From: Pseudomonas sp. MMS21 TM103
GTDB lineage: Bacteria > Pseudomonadota > Gammaproteobacteria > Pseudomonadales > Pseudomonadaceae
Reading direction: 5' to 3'
Assembly: GCF_022132145.1 (NCBI RefSeq)
Contig: NZ_JAJISP010000008.1
Location: forward strand, 186,001 to 250,000
DNA: 64,000 nt
Shown: positions 18,522-26,974 of the stretch, piece after piece
How the letters are laid out: each line of letters starts with the position of its first letter
Numbering within the stretch: the stretch's first letter is position 1
Notes under the pieces: generated by a model
What the model was told of the DNA's origin: nothing
Databases searched by the model: none
The model's input: the letters and a program-made list of their open reading frames with translations, nothing else
Program-made: the position numbers and the translations under genes

Positions 18522-20018
18522 TCAGCTGGCCGGGTTGGCCGGACTGAAGCCGTCACTGAGAGTGCTCGACGGTTGGTCGGACTCGGCGTGCCGCGGGTCT
18601 TGCAGCACGCTGTGCAGATGGGCTTCGGGGTCGTAGTCATTCTCTTCCAGCGCTTGATGCTCTTCGGGCAGGAAGAAATTCAGCAGGATGGCGCTGAAGG
18701 CACCGATGGTGATCGGTGAGCCGAAGATGTTTTTCAGGTCGTCGGGCATCTGCGACAGCGCCTCTGGCACGGCAGCCACGCCCAGGCCAAGGCCGAGGGA
18801 GATGGCCACGATCAGCACGTTGCGGCGGTGCAGGCCGGCCTCGGTGAGGATTTTGATTCCGGCCACTGCGACGGTGCCGAACATGATCAGGGTGGCGCCG
18901 CCGAGCACCGGTTTGGGCATCAGCTGCAGCACCGCGCCGACCGCCGGGAACAGGCCGAGCAGGACCAGGAGGCCGGCAATGTAGAAGCCTACGTGGCGGC
19001 TGGCCACACCAGTCAGCTGGATCACCCCGTTGTTCTGGCTGAAGGTGGTCATCGGCAGGCTGTTGAACATGGCCGCGAGCGCCGAGTTGCAACCGTCGGC
19101 CAGCACCCCGGACTTGATTCGGCGCAGGTACAGGGGGCCGCTCACCGGCTGCTTGGAAATGATCGAGTTGGCGGTCAGGTCACCGGCGGTTTCCAGCGGG
19201 GTGATCAGGAAGATCACCGCAATCGGCACGAAGGCCACCCAGTCGAAGCTGAAACCGTACTTGAAGGGTACCGGTACGCTGACCAGGGGGACTTCGGCCA
19301 TTTGCGAGAAATCCACCTGGCCGGTGTACCAGGCCACGCCGAAGCCCAGGGCCAGACCGGCGATCACCGCGCTGAGGCGTACCGACTGGGACTGGAAACG
19401 GTTGAATACAACGATGGTGGCCAGCACCAGGCCGCCGAGGGCCAGGTGATGCAGCGCGCCGAGGTCCGGGGCGCCGAAGCCGCCGGCGATGTCGGTCATC
19501 GCGACCTTGATCAGTGACAGGCCCATCAGACAGATGATGGTGCCAGTGACCACCGGGGTGATGACCCGGCGCAGCTTGTTGATGAACTGACTGAAGACGA
19601 TTTCGACGAAGGCGGCGCAGAAGCACACGCCGAAGATGGTCGAGAGGATTTCCTCCTCGCTGCCGCCACGGCCCTTGACGATGAAGCCGGCGCTGAGGAT
19701 CACGCTGAGAAAGCCGAAGCTGGTGCCCTGCAGGCACAGCAGGCCGGAACCTATGGGGCCGAAGCGCTTGGCCTGGACGAAGGTTCCGAGGCCGGAGACG
19801 AACAGCGCCATGCTCACAAGGTAGGGCACATGGGCGCCTAGGCCAAGCACGCCGCCGATGATCAGCGTCGGAGTGATGATGCCGACGAAGGCGGCCAGCA
19901 CGTGTTGCAGGGCGGCGAAGAGCGCCGGGACAAAGGCCGGGCAATCATCGAGTTGATAGATCAGGTCGTTGCTACCCGCAGGCGGAGCTGGGGCGTGCGT
20001 AGTGCGAGTCGTGGTCAT
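18522..20018 (-). CDS. NCS2-family nucleobase permease (urate/xanthine type)
   Basis: A 498-residue inner-membrane symporter of the nucleobase-ascorbate (UraA/XanQ) family. It has about 14 transmembrane segments and the family motif SQNNGVIQLTGVASRHVG around residues 330-347, plus ITPLETAGDLTANS in TM8. Its place between the porin gene and the urate degradation genes points to urate or xanthine uptake; PA1519 is the likely counterpart. The long upstream gap has a TTGTGTACAA motif and a separate perfect inverted repeat, so it is probably controlled by more than one regulator. Confidence 0.88.
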   Translation of the reverse strand: MTTTRTTHAPAPPAGSNDLIYQLDDCPAFVPALFAALQHVLAAFVGIITPTLIIGGVLGLGAHVPYLVSMALFVSGLGTFVQAKRFGPIGSGLLCLQGTSFGFLSVILSAGFIVKGRGGSEEEILSTIFGVCFCAAFVEIVFSQFINKLRRVITPVVTGTIICLMGLSLIKVAMTDIAGGFGAPDLGALHHLALGGLVLATIVVFNRFQSQSVRLSAVIAGLALGFGVAWYTGQVDFSQMAEVPLVSVPVPFKYGFSFDWVAFVPIAVIFLITPLETAGDLTANSIISKQPVSGPLYLRRIKSGVLADGCNSALAAMFNSLPMTTFSQNNGVIQLTGVASRHVGFYIAGLLVLLGLFPAVGAVLQLMPKPVLGGATLIMFGTVAVAGIKILTEAGLHRRNVLIVAISLGLGLGVAAVPEALSQMPDDLKNIFGSPITIGAFSAILLNFFLPEEHQALEENDYDPEAHLHSVLQDPRHAESDQPSSTLSDGFSPANPAS

Positions 20019-20088
20019 GTCAGAGCCTGCCAGTTGTTTTTATATGGTCATGGGCTTGCACGAGGCTTCACGGCGCCTCTGTCTGATC

Positions 20089-20105
20089 GACAGCTATAAG
20101 CTGTC
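20089..20105. promoter_or_regulatory. Perfect inverted repeat upstream of the NCS2 permease
   Basis: GACAGCT-ATA-AGCTGTC lies 71 nt upstream of the permease start, flanked by TCTGATCG and CGGTCAGA. The flanking half sites resemble TetR-type operators, so the RutR-like regulator at 13735 is a candidate binder. Direct evidence is lacking. Confidence 0.5.
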
Positions 20106-20168
20106 TGTTCGGTCAGAATTTGCGACTATAGCAATTTGTTCGCAGGGGTAGAAACAATTTATTTTATT

Positions 20169-20180
20169 ATTGTGTACAAG
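20169..20180. promoter_or_regulatory. TTGTGTACAA operator-like palindrome, site 5
   Basis: ATTGTGTACAAG lies about 150 nt upstream of the NCS2 permease start, in an AT-rich stretch. It is a near-exact copy of the motif shared across the cluster. Confidence 0.6.
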
Positions 20181-20434
20181 ATTTGGTGCGGTGCGCAGCG
20201 GGTGTCATGGCAGGCAATCTGTTGCCGCTGCAGATGGCGTATTGCTCACGCCTGGGGGGGATCGATTTCGCGATTGCGCCCGGGTCGCAGGGCGACCCGG
20301 GTAGGGTCCGCTCGGCGCGCAGCGCCAGCCAGTCAGGCCTTGTGTCGCGCCCATCATCCCGGGTGCACTGCCTGCAGCGAGTGACCCCGGGGGGAATTAT
20401 GTCGGGGCCCAGCTGAGCGTTTTTTTACAGCCGC

Positions 20435-21985
20435 TCAGTCACCCGCTCGGAGGCCACGGGCAACGTGCTCGGCGAGGCCGGTACCGGCCTCGCTCATGGT
20501 CAGGTAGGTGCGGTCGGCGCCAGCGGCCTGAATGCGCTGGGCCATGTCGTCATACATCGCGTGGGCGACGATCAGTCCCTTGAAGCCACGTTCGCGCAGC
20601 TTGTGGGTGGAGATGATCTTGGCTTCCTGGTCGTTCATGGCCAGGATCACCGCCTCGATCGCCGGCATCTCCAGGCTCTGCCAGAACATCTGATCTTCGG
20701 CGTCGGCGAATTGCACCTGGCGCCCGGCCCTGGCGCTCAATTCGATCATCCCGGGGTCGGAGTCCAGGCTGGACAGCCTGAAGCCCTTGTCCTTGAGGTG
20801 ATCGTAGGCGGCGCGGCCTGTGCGGCCCATGCCGATGATCAGGATCTGCGCATCGCCCAGCGAAATCGGCTGCTCGTCGGGATGGCGGATGTTGCGTTCA
20901 AACGGGATCAGGCGCCTGGCCAGGCGCTCGTAGAGCGGGTGGACGAAGCGGTTCAGTTGCGCGGAAATGACGAAGGATAGGGCCACGCTGATGGCCAGGG
21001 GGGTGAGCCATTGTGGCAGCACCACACTGGCCACGATCAGGCCGAACTCGCTGTAGTTGGTCAGGCTGACGCTGCTGAGAAAGGCGCTGCGCGCGCGTAG
21101 CCGGAACATCAGGAACAGGCCGAAGAACAGCATGCCCTTGAGCGGTAGCAGTAGCGACATGACCACGGCGAAGATCATGCCATTGGTATCCGGCAGGCCA
21201 CCGATGCCAATCTGCAGGAAGAAGCCAACCAGGAACACTTCCTTGATGCCCCACAGCGAATTGGACAGCTCGACGGCCCGCTTGTGTTTGGCCAGCAGGG
21301 CGCCAAACGCCAGGGCGCCGAGTTCGGAACTGAGCCCCAGCAACTCGAAGCCATAGCCACCGACGACCAGCGCCAGCAGCAGACCGAGCAGCACCATCAG
21401 TTCCTCATGACCGCTGGCATCGAGCAGGCGGTACAGCAGCGGACGCAGCAGGGGCAGGGCGAATACCAGCAGCGCCCAGGGTGATGGGGCGTCGCCGTTG
21501 GCCAGGCTCATCACCAGCAGGGCGATCAGGTCCTGGATGATCAGTACACCGATGGCTACCCGGCCGTGAAAGGCGCGCAGCTCGCGCCTGCCCTCCAGCA
21601 CCTTCGCCGCCAGCACGGTACTGGAAAAGGACAGGGCGATGGCCAGCAGTAGGCCTTCCTGCCAGGGCAGGTCGAGGATCAGCAGGATGGCCGGCAGGAA
21701 AATCAGGCTCGAGATGGCGAAGTGCAGCAGCCCTCCGCCAATCACCTCGCGCCTGATCAGGTTGCTCGGCTTGAGCTTGAGACCGACGGTGAATAGCAGC
21801 AGGAGTACACCGAGGTGGGCTATATGCTCCAGCGCTGCACCATCGCCCGGGCCTATGCCGAGGGGCTCGCCGACAACCGCCAGGACGAAGCCGGCCGCCA
21901 GGTAGCCGATCAGTGGCGGCAGACCAATGGCGCGCACTGCCAGGCCCATGAAAAAGGCGAAGGCGATCCAGGTGGCTGCGATCAT
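20435..21985 (-). CDS. CPA2-family (Kef/Ybal-type) cation:proton antiporter
   Basis: A 516-residue inner-membrane protein with about 12 transmembrane helices of the monovalent cation:proton antiporter-2 family (GYLAAGFVLAVVGEP, LLLFTVGLKL, FSSTVLAAKVLEG, QDLIALLVMSL). A C-terminal TrkA-N/RCK nucleotide-binding domain follows (from about residue 375, with IIGMGRTGRAAYDHL). It probably exchanges K+ for H+ and is gated through NAD(H) or another nucleotide bound to the RCK domain. It has no evident link to purine use, although it lies on the same strand between the permease and puuD. Confidence 0.88.
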   Translation of the reverse strand: MIAATWIAFAFFMGLAVRAIGLPPLIGYLAAGFVLAVVGEPLGIGPGDGAALEHIAHLGVLLLLFTVGLKLKPSNLIRREVIGGGLLHFAISSLIFLPAILLILDLPWQEGLLLAIALSFSSTVLAAKVLEGRRELRAFHGRVAIGVLIIQDLIALLVMSLANGDAPSPWALLVFALPLLRPLLYRLLDASGHEELMVLLGLLLALVVGGYGFELLGLSSELGALAFGALLAKHKRAVELSNSLWGIKEVFLVGFFLQIGIGGLPDTNGMIFAVVMSLLLPLKGMLFFGLFLMFRLRARSAFLSSVSLTNYSEFGLIVASVVLPQWLTPLAISVALSFVISAQLNRFVHPLYERLARRLIPFERNIRHPDEQPISLGDAQILIIGMGRTGRAAYDHLKDKGFRLSSLDSDPGMIELSARAGRQVQFADAEDQMFWQSLEMPAIEAVILAMNDQEAKIISTHKLRERGFKGLIVAHAMYDDMAQRIQAAGADRTYLTMSEAGTGLAEHVARGLRAGD

Positions 21986-22110
21986 GGGCTGTCCTTATCG
22001 GCGTGAAGCATCGGGCTAGAGCTGGGCATTGTAACGGGCCAGCAGAAGGCCATGTCTAGCGCGGGGCCGTTTGGGTGCAAATAGATTCGCACAGGCATGT
22101 TGTGCCAGAT

Positions 22111-22137
22111 AACAAAAAGCCCGCGCATAGGCGGGCT
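22111..22137 (-). terminator. Rho-independent terminator after puuD
   Basis: On the minus strand AGCCCGC, a 6-base loop and GCGGGCT are followed by TTTTGTT. It lies 40 nt past the puuD stop and would end the puuE-uraD-alc-allA-puuD transcript. Confidence 0.88.
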
Positions 22138-22177
22138 AAAAGAGCGAAGGACCGGCCGTGCCTGTCCTGTGCACTGT

Positions 22178-23446
22178 TTACTCGATCTGCGCGCCCTGGG
22201 CGATCCAGGCGCCGATCAGGTCACGTTCGTCCTGGGTCATCTGGGTGATGTTGCCCAGCGGCATGACCTGCGAGGCGACGGCCTGGGCCTGAATCTTCGC
22301 CGTCTGGGCCTTGATCTGCTGCGGGGTGTCGAGGATGAAACCCAGTGGCGCGGCGCTGAACATCGGGCTGCTCGGTTGCGCCGAGTGGCATACGCTACAA
22401 CGTTCCTGGATCACCCTGTTGACCTCGGTAAAGGCAGTGCCTGCTCCGGCTGGGGCCGCTTCAGGCGAGGGGGCGAGCACTTCTTCTACCTTGGCGACGC
22501 TGACAGCGGGCGGGCTGGCTGGAGTAGCCACCGCGATGGTGTTGGTTGCCGGGCGCACCGGCGCGGTGACGTAAGCCAGGCAGATCATGCCCAGTGCTGC
22601 CACTGGCAGGGTCCAGGCGAACTTGTTGCTGTTGTGGCGGGTGTTGAAGTAGTGGCGAACCAGTACGGCCAGTGCTGCGATTCCCGCCAGGATCAGCCAG
22701 CTGTAGTCGCTGCCGTAAGTGCTCGGGAAGTGGTTGCTGATCATGATGAACAGCACCGGCAGGGTGAAGTAGTTGTTGTGCCGCGAACGCAGCAAGCCTT
22801 TGGCGGGCAGGGTTGGGTCGGGTGTGGTGTTGTCTTCGATCGCCTTAACCAGCGCGCGCTGCGCTGGCATGATGGTGAAGAACACGTTGCCGACCATGAT
22901 GGTGCCGATTATCGCGCCGACATGGATGTAGGCCGCGCGACCGCTGAAGATCAGGTTGAAGCCAAAGGCCGCGGCGATCAGCAGCACGAATAGCACCGCA
23001 CCGAGCAGTGCCGGACGCTTGCCTAGGACCGAATCACAGAGGAAGTGGTAAGCCACATAGCCCACAATCATCGAACCGAAGCCGATGGCGATGGCCATTG
23101 CCGGTGCCAGGTCGACGCCAGGCTTGACCAGATACAGGCTCGGGTTGAGGTAGTAGACCACCAGCATCAGGGCAATACCCGACAGCCAGGTGAAGTAGGC
23201 CTCCCATTTGAACCAATGCAGGTTGTCCGGCATTTTCGGCGGCGCCAGTTTGTACTTCTCCAGGTGGTAGATGCCGCCGCCGTGGATCGCCCAAAGATCA
23301 CCGGCCAAACCGTCTTTCGGGTTGACCCGATTGAGGTTGTTTTCCAGCCAGACGAAATAGAAGGATGCGCCAATCCAGGCGATACCGGTAATCATGTGAA
23401 TCCAGCGCACGCCCAGATTCAGCCACTCAGTCAAATGTGCTTCCAC
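22178..23446 (-). CDS. puuD: Membrane urate hydroxylase PuuD with cytochrome c domain
   Basis: A 422-residue inner-membrane enzyme oxidising urate to 5-hydroxyisourate. The N-terminal part has about eight transmembrane segments (from WIHMITGIAWIGASFYFVWL), as in the DUF989 urate oxidase. A C-terminal cytochrome c domain carries the heme motif CSVCH and a probable Met ligand in VMPLGNI. Electrons should thus pass to the respiratory chain rather than forming hydrogen peroxide. The start is GTG, matching the family beginning MEAHLTEWLN. It is last in the puuE-uraD-alc-allA-puuD operon and is followed by a terminator. Confidence 0.93.
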   Translation of the reverse strand: MEAHLTEWLNLGVRWIHMITGIAWIGASFYFVWLENNLNRVNPKDGLAGDLWAIHGGGIYHLEKYKLAPPKMPDNLHWFKWEAYFTWLSGIALMLVVYYLNPSLYLVKPGVDLAPAMAIAIGFGSMIVGYVAYHFLCDSVLGKRPALLGAVLFVLLIAAAFGFNLIFSGRAAYIHVGAIIGTIMVGNVFFTIMPAQRALVKAIEDNTTPDPTLPAKGLLRSRHNNYFTLPVLFIMISNHFPSTYGSDYSWLILAGIAALAVLVRHYFNTRHNSNKFAWTLPVAALGMICLAYVTAPVRPATNTIAVATPASPPAVSVAKVEEVLAPSPEAAPAGAGTAFTEVNRVIQERCSVCHSAQPSSPMFSAAPLGFILDTPQQIKAQTAKIQAQAVASQVMPLGNITQMTQDERDLIGAWIAQGAQIE

Positions 23447-23493
23447 AGTCAGTACCTCATTCCCAATGCCGGCAGGCCGGCGCCAGGCTTCTC

Positions 23494-23997
23494 TTATTGG
23501 TGGGGAGCGAGCAGCAGTTGCTCATGCTCATCAAAGAAATGCTCATCGCAGTTGTTGCCGGAACCACTGCGATCAACCACCAGGAAGTCATCCCGCTTTT
23601 CGATCGTCAGCACCGGATGGTGCCAGACGCCGCGATGGTAATTGACGCCCTGCCTGCCGTTGCTGCGGAAGGCGCGGACAAACTCTGATTCAGGTACATC
23701 GCCAAGTGGCGCGACCACGATCAGAAAGGGGTGGCCGAGCAGCGGTATGAACGCCTGGCTGCCCAGCGGGTGACGCTCCAGCATACGCACGGTCAGCGGC
23801 ATCTCCAGGGCTTCGGCACTGAAAATGCTGATGATCGCCTGATCCTCAGGCAGGGCTGTCTCGACCGTGGCCAGCCTGTGATAGCGGCGAGTGGAGCCGT
23901 TGTTGATCATGAAGAATTCGCTGCCCTCGGTTTCGATAACGTCACCAAAGGGGGCGAAGGCTTCTTTGCTCAAAGGCTCGATGATCAGTGTGCGCAT
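23494..23997 (-). CDS. allA: Ureidoglycolate lyase
   Basis: A 167-residue cupin-fold enzyme that splits ureidoglycolate into glyoxylate and urea. Typical segments are the N-terminal PLSKEAFAPFGDVIET, NNGSTRRYHRLA, and VNYHRGVWHHPVL near residue 118 with the histidines of the active region. It sits between alc (79 nt upstream) and puuD (47 nt downstream), all co-directional. The glyoxylate formed is the substrate for Gcl. Confidence 0.94.
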   Translation of the reverse strand: MRTLIIEPLSKEAFAPFGDVIETEGSEFFMINNGSTRRYHRLATVETALPEDQAIISIFSAEALEMPLTVRMLERHPLGSQAFIPLLGHPFLIVVAPLGDVPESEFVRAFRSNGRQGVNYHRGVWHHPVLTIEKRDDFLVVDRSGSGNNCDEHFFDEHEQLLLAPHQ

Positions 23998-24076
23998 GAC
24001 GGTCTACTTATTCTTCAGCTTAGGGCGCCTCTGACGATTGCGGAGGCGCCCCAGCTATTGTTGATTGAGGCTGAGC

Positions 24077-25072
24077 TTACTTGCTCACTTTGCCGAACAG
24101 GCGCAGGCGGCTGATACCACCGTCCGGGAACACGTTCACCCGTACGTGAGTGATCGGGCCCAGTGTCTTGATCTGCTCGGTGAACTCGTGCTCGGCGTGC
24201 ATCTCGAGCTTCTGGCTCGGCAGCAGGTCACGCCAGAACAGGCTCTGGGTTTCGATCTGGTTGTCGGTGCCGCCTTTGACGAACGCGCCCTGGATCGAGC
24301 AGCTGTCGGGGTAGTTGCCTTTGAAGTGCAGGGTATCGACGACAATGCGTTCGATTTCACCCGGATGGCCGAGGGCGATGATCACCCAGTCGTTGCCCGG
24401 GGTGCGCCGGCGGGCGGTTTCCCAGCCATCACCCATGTTGATGCCACGGCCCGGGTTGAGGATGTTGCTCATGCGGCCGAAGTGCTCGTCGGAGCAGGCC
24501 AGGGCGCGCCCGCCATTGAGGGCGGCAGCCAGGTCGATCTGCTCATTGTCGCCGACGTTGCTCCAGTCGCGGAACGGCACGCCGTAAACGCGCAGGCGGG
24601 CGACGCCGCCGTCCGGGTAGATGTTGAAACGCAGGTGGGTAAAAGTCTGGACGTTGTCGATTGCGTGGTAGTGGTGCTGGTTGCCTTGCAGCTCAACCGC
24701 GCCCAGTACTTCAGTCCACGCGGTGCTCTCGGTCGGGTCGCCTTCGGCGACGAAGCAGCCTTCCAGGGAAGCCGACGGCGGGAAGTTGCCGGTGAAGAAG
24801 CTGGTGTCGATATCGACACCTTTGATCGAGCCGGCCACGCCGAGGCGAATCACCGCGCTGTCGTAACCCTCGAAGCGCTTGCGCCGCGATTCCCAGCCAT
24901 CCATCCACTTGCCGTTGTCATCGAACACGCCTTCCTTCCACACCGCCGGGGTCGGCTGGAACAAGCGGTTGACGTCGGCGAACCAGTCATCGGTAACCGA
25001 GATGGCCTGGGTGCCGAGGCGCGCGTCGGCCAGGTTGACGTATTTCTCGAAGGGTACGGCGTAAGCTTTCAT
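24077..25072 (-). CDS. alc: Allantoicase
   Basis: A 331-residue cytoplasmic hydrolase turning allantoate into ureidoglycolate and urea. It consists of two related jelly-roll repeats, each with a [19 protein letters not shown]-like or [19 protein letters not shown] segment and a following [10 protein letters not shown] or [10 protein letters not shown] segment. This duplication is diagnostic for the family. It follows uraD after 39 nt in the operon. The choice of Alc rather than allantoate amidohydrolase means that nitrogen leaves as urea rather than ammonia. Confidence 0.95.
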   Translation of the reverse strand: MKAYAVPFEKYVNLADARLGTQAISVTDDWFADVNRLFQPTPAVWKEGVFDDNGKWMDGWESRRKRFEGYDSAVIRLGVAGSIKGVDIDTSFFTGNFPPSASLEGCFVAEGDPTESTAWTEVLGAVELQGNQHHYHAIDNVQTFTHLRFNIYPDGGVARLRVYGVPFRDWSNVGDNEQIDLAAALNGGRALACSDEHFGRMSNILNPGRGINMGDGWETARRRTPGNDWVIIALGHPGEIERIVVDTLHFKGNYPDSCSIQGAFVKGGTDNQIETQSLFWRDLLPSQKLEMHAEHEFTEQIKTLGPITHVRVNVFPDGGISRLRLFGKVSK

Positions 25073-25111
25073 GTCGTGTCTGCCTTAACAGTGAGGGCGG
25101 GGAGTGGCGGG

Positions 25112-25627
25112 CTAGAGCTGCTGCAAGCGAAACAGGGCGATCTTGTTGATCTCGGCCAGGGCGCAGGCGAATTCCTGTTCCGGAGCGTTGTGGATACGCT
25201 CCTCGAAGGCCGCGAGAATCTGGTGCCGGTTGCTGCCTTTCACCGCCATGATGAAGGGGAAGCCGAACTTGGCCTTATAGGCGTCGTTCAGTTGGGTGAA
25301 GCGGGCGAATTCTTCGGCGGTGCACTGCTGGATGCCGGCGCCGGCCTGTTCGGCGGTGCTCGATTCCGTCAGCTCGCCCTGGATGGCGGCCTTGCCCGCC
25401 AGGTCCGGGTGCGCACTGATCAGTGCCAGCTGCATCTCATGGCTGGCGCTGAGCAGCAGGTCGGCCATGCGCTGGTGCAGGCCGTCGACCTCGTCGATGC
25501 TCGCGTCCTGGCCCAGGTCATAGGCCTTCTCGGCCACCCAGGGCGAGTGTTCATAGATGTCGGCGAAGACCTTGACGAAGTCTTCGCGGCTGAGTCGGGA
25601 TGGGGTCAGGGTTTGGAAACGGCTCAT
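25112..25627 (-). CDS. uraD: OHCU decarboxylase
   Basis: A 171-residue all-helical enzyme converting 2-oxo-4-hydroxy-4-carboxy-5-ureidoimidazoline to S-allantoin. Key segments are FADIYEHSPWVAEKAY, ISAHPDLAGK with the catalytic histidine, and FGFPFIMAVKG. The ATG overlaps the puuE stop (ATGA), so translation is coupled to puuE; a longer in-frame start within puuE is unlikely because the family begins with MSRFQTLTPS-like residues. It works directly before PuuE in the pathway. Confidence 0.95.
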   Translation of the reverse strand: MSRFQTLTPSRLSREDFVKVFADIYEHSPWVAEKAYDLGQDASIDEVDGLHQRMADLLLSASHEMQLALISAHPDLAGKAAIQGELTESSTAEQAGAGIQQCTAEEFARFTQLNDAYKAKFGFPFIMAVKGSNRHQILAAFEERIHNAPEQEFACALAEINKIALFRLQQL

Positions 25628-26553
25628 TTCGCACTCTCTTTGAAAGGATGGGTGGCGTGCCAGTGGCGGGCGATATCCACCCGGCGAGCGCACCAGACCT
25701 TCTCGTGGCCTTTGACGTACTCGATGAAGCGCGCCAGGGCGGCGATGCGTGCGGGGCGCCCGAGCAGGCGGCAGTGCATGCCGATCGACAGCATTTTCGG
25801 CGCGCCAGCCACGCCTTCGGCGTAGAGCACATCGAAGGCGTCTTTCAGGTACTGGTAGAAGTCGTCGCCGGTGTTGAAGCCCTGCGCTTGGGTGAAGCGC
25901 ATGTCGTTGGTGTCCAGGGTGTAGGGGATTACCAGGTGCGGCTTGGCTGCGCTGCTGGCCGGATCCCAGTAGGGCAGGTCATCGTCATAGGTGTCGGAAT
26001 CGTAGAGGAAGCCACCTTCCTCCATCACCAGGCGCCGGGTGTGTGGCCCGGTGCGGCCGGTATACCAGCCCAGCGGGCGCTCGCCGGTGATATCGGTGAG
26101 GATGCGGATGGCTTCGAGCATATGCTCGCGCTCTTCGGCCTCGCTCATGTACTGGTAGTCGATCCAGCGGTAGCCGTGGCTGCAGATCTCATGGCCGGCC
26201 GCGACCATGGCCTTGATCATGTCGGGGTGACGCTGGACGGCCATGGCCACGGCGAACACGGTCAACGGAATCGCGTGCTTGTCGAACAGCTTGAGCAGGC
26301 GCCACGCGCCAGCGCGGCTGCCGTATTCATACAGCGATTCCATACTCATGTTGCGTTCGCCCTGCAGCGGCTGGGCGGAGACCATCTCGGAGAGGAAGGA
26401 CTCGGACTCCTGGTCGCCGTGCAGCACATTGCGCTCGCCGCCTTCCTCATAGTTGAGGACAAACGACAGGGCAATGCGCGCATCGCCAGGCCAGTGCGGG
26501 TGCGGCGGGTTGTTGGCGTAACCGATCAGGTCGCGTGGGTAGTCAGCGCTCAC
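25624..26553 (-). CDS. puuE: Allantoinase PuuE (polysaccharide-deacetylase fold)
   Basis: A 309-residue metal-independent allantoinase that opens the allantoin ring to allantoate. It has the NodB-like fold with the PuuE hallmarks SFVLNYEEGGERNVLHGD, GHEICSHGYRWIDYQ and GWYTGRTGPHTRRL. I choose GTG at 26553 because AAGGAAG lies upstream and the product begins SADYPRDLIGYANNPPHPHW, matching known PuuE N-termini. It is the first gene of the puuE-uraD-alc-allA-puuD operon. An operator-like TTGTATACAA lies 75 nt upstream, overlapping the likely promoter. Confidence 0.95.
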   Translation of the reverse strand: MSADYPRDLIGYANNPPHPHWPGDARIALSFVLNYEEGGERNVLHGDQESESFLSEMVSAQPLQGERNMSMESLYEYGSRAGAWRLLKLFDKHAIPLTVFAVAMAVQRHPDMIKAMVAAGHEICSHGYRWIDYQYMSEAEEREHMLEAIRILTDITGERPLGWYTGRTGPHTRRLVMEEGGFLYDSDTYDDDLPYWDPASSAAKPHLVIPYTLDTNDMRFTQAQGFNTGDDFYQYLKDAFDVLYAEGVAGAPKMLSIGMHCRLLGRPARIAALARFIEYVKGHEKVWCARRVDIARHWHATHPFKESAK

Positions 26554-26626
26554 TGCAGTCTTCCTTCTTGGCGTGTTGCGGTCACTGCGTAGCCCGGGTG
26601 ATGAGGGACGCGACCGTGATGGGGTA

Positions 26627-26638
26627 ATTGTATACAAA
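26627..26638. promoter_or_regulatory. TTGTATACAA operator, site 6 (puuE)
   Basis: ATTGTATACAAA contains the perfect 10-bp palindrome TTGTATACAA, 75 nt upstream of the puuE GTG. This is the most symmetric copy in the cluster. Confidence 0.7.
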
Positions 26639-26805
26639 ATGAATATCACTTTGTAAATATAAAATCGGCGTTATTGCTAAATCAATTCTCGCCAGTGAAT
26701 CTGTGTGGGCACTCGGGCCGTGCACCTGGCGCATGCGCTGATCTGCAGGGTTTGCAGGCATGGGCCTAACAGGTTGGGCGGCTTGTCGGAGTTATTGTCG
26801 GTGTG

Positions 26806-26817
26806 ATTGTGTACAAT
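26806..26817. promoter_or_regulatory. TTGTGTACAA operator, site 7 (uraH)
   Basis: ATTGTGTACAAT lies about 160 nt upstream of uraH, with AT-rich DNA following. With site 6 it brackets the divergent puuE/uraH promoters. Confidence 0.65.
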
Positions 26818-26933
26818 AAATCAATAAAGTGTCTTGATTTATTCGGCGGCATGCTATGCTCCGCGCAGCTCAAGGCCGCTGGAGCCTGAGTCATTTGCCG
26901 AATTCAATATTCAATAACAGTAGAGGAGGTGCG

Positions 26934-26969
26934 GTGTCTGCGTGGCCATTGGCCGGCGTGGATGCCTGA
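26934..26969 (+). other. Possible 11-codon leader frame before uraH
   Basis: GTG with AGGAGG 4 nt upstream opens a frame of 11 codons ending in TGA, just before the uraH ATG. Ribosomes leaving it could reinitiate at uraH. A GTG at 26942, in frame with uraH and 12 nt after AGGAGG, is the alternative explanation for the strong RBS. Confidence 0.3.
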
Positions 26970-26974
26970 TAGCT

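Larger units (their letters stand above)
20019..20434. other. 416-bp non-coding region upstream of the NCS2 permease
   Basis: No convincing gene is present. It contains an inverted repeat at 20089-20105, a TTGTGTACAA motif at 20169, a 10-bp-arm hairpin at 20279-20301 (CCCGGGTCGC and complement) and degenerate DNA of the type CACTGCCTGCAGCGAGTGACCCC, similar to 13647-13672. The half next to the Kef gene looks like decayed repeat DNA. Confidence 0.6.
26554..26974. other. 421-bp divergent promoter region between puuE and uraH
   Basis: This gap has no long gene. It holds two copies of the shared operator-like palindrome (26627 and 26806), AT-rich stretches near each suitable for promoters, half of a REP-like palindrome near 26590, and a strong AGGAGG at 26924 that precedes a small open frame rather than uraH itself. 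It is the main control region of urate degradation in the window. Confidence 0.7.

Noticed and set aside
20413-20438. CTGAGCG/CGCTCAG stem with T7 in the loop near the Kef gene stop
   Set aside because: The T run is inside the loop, not after the stem, so it is not a convincing terminator.
24065-25825. 586-codon plus-strand open frame
   Set aside because: It is antisense to alc, uraD and puuE, which have unmistakable protein families; GC-rich DNA leaves antisense frames open.
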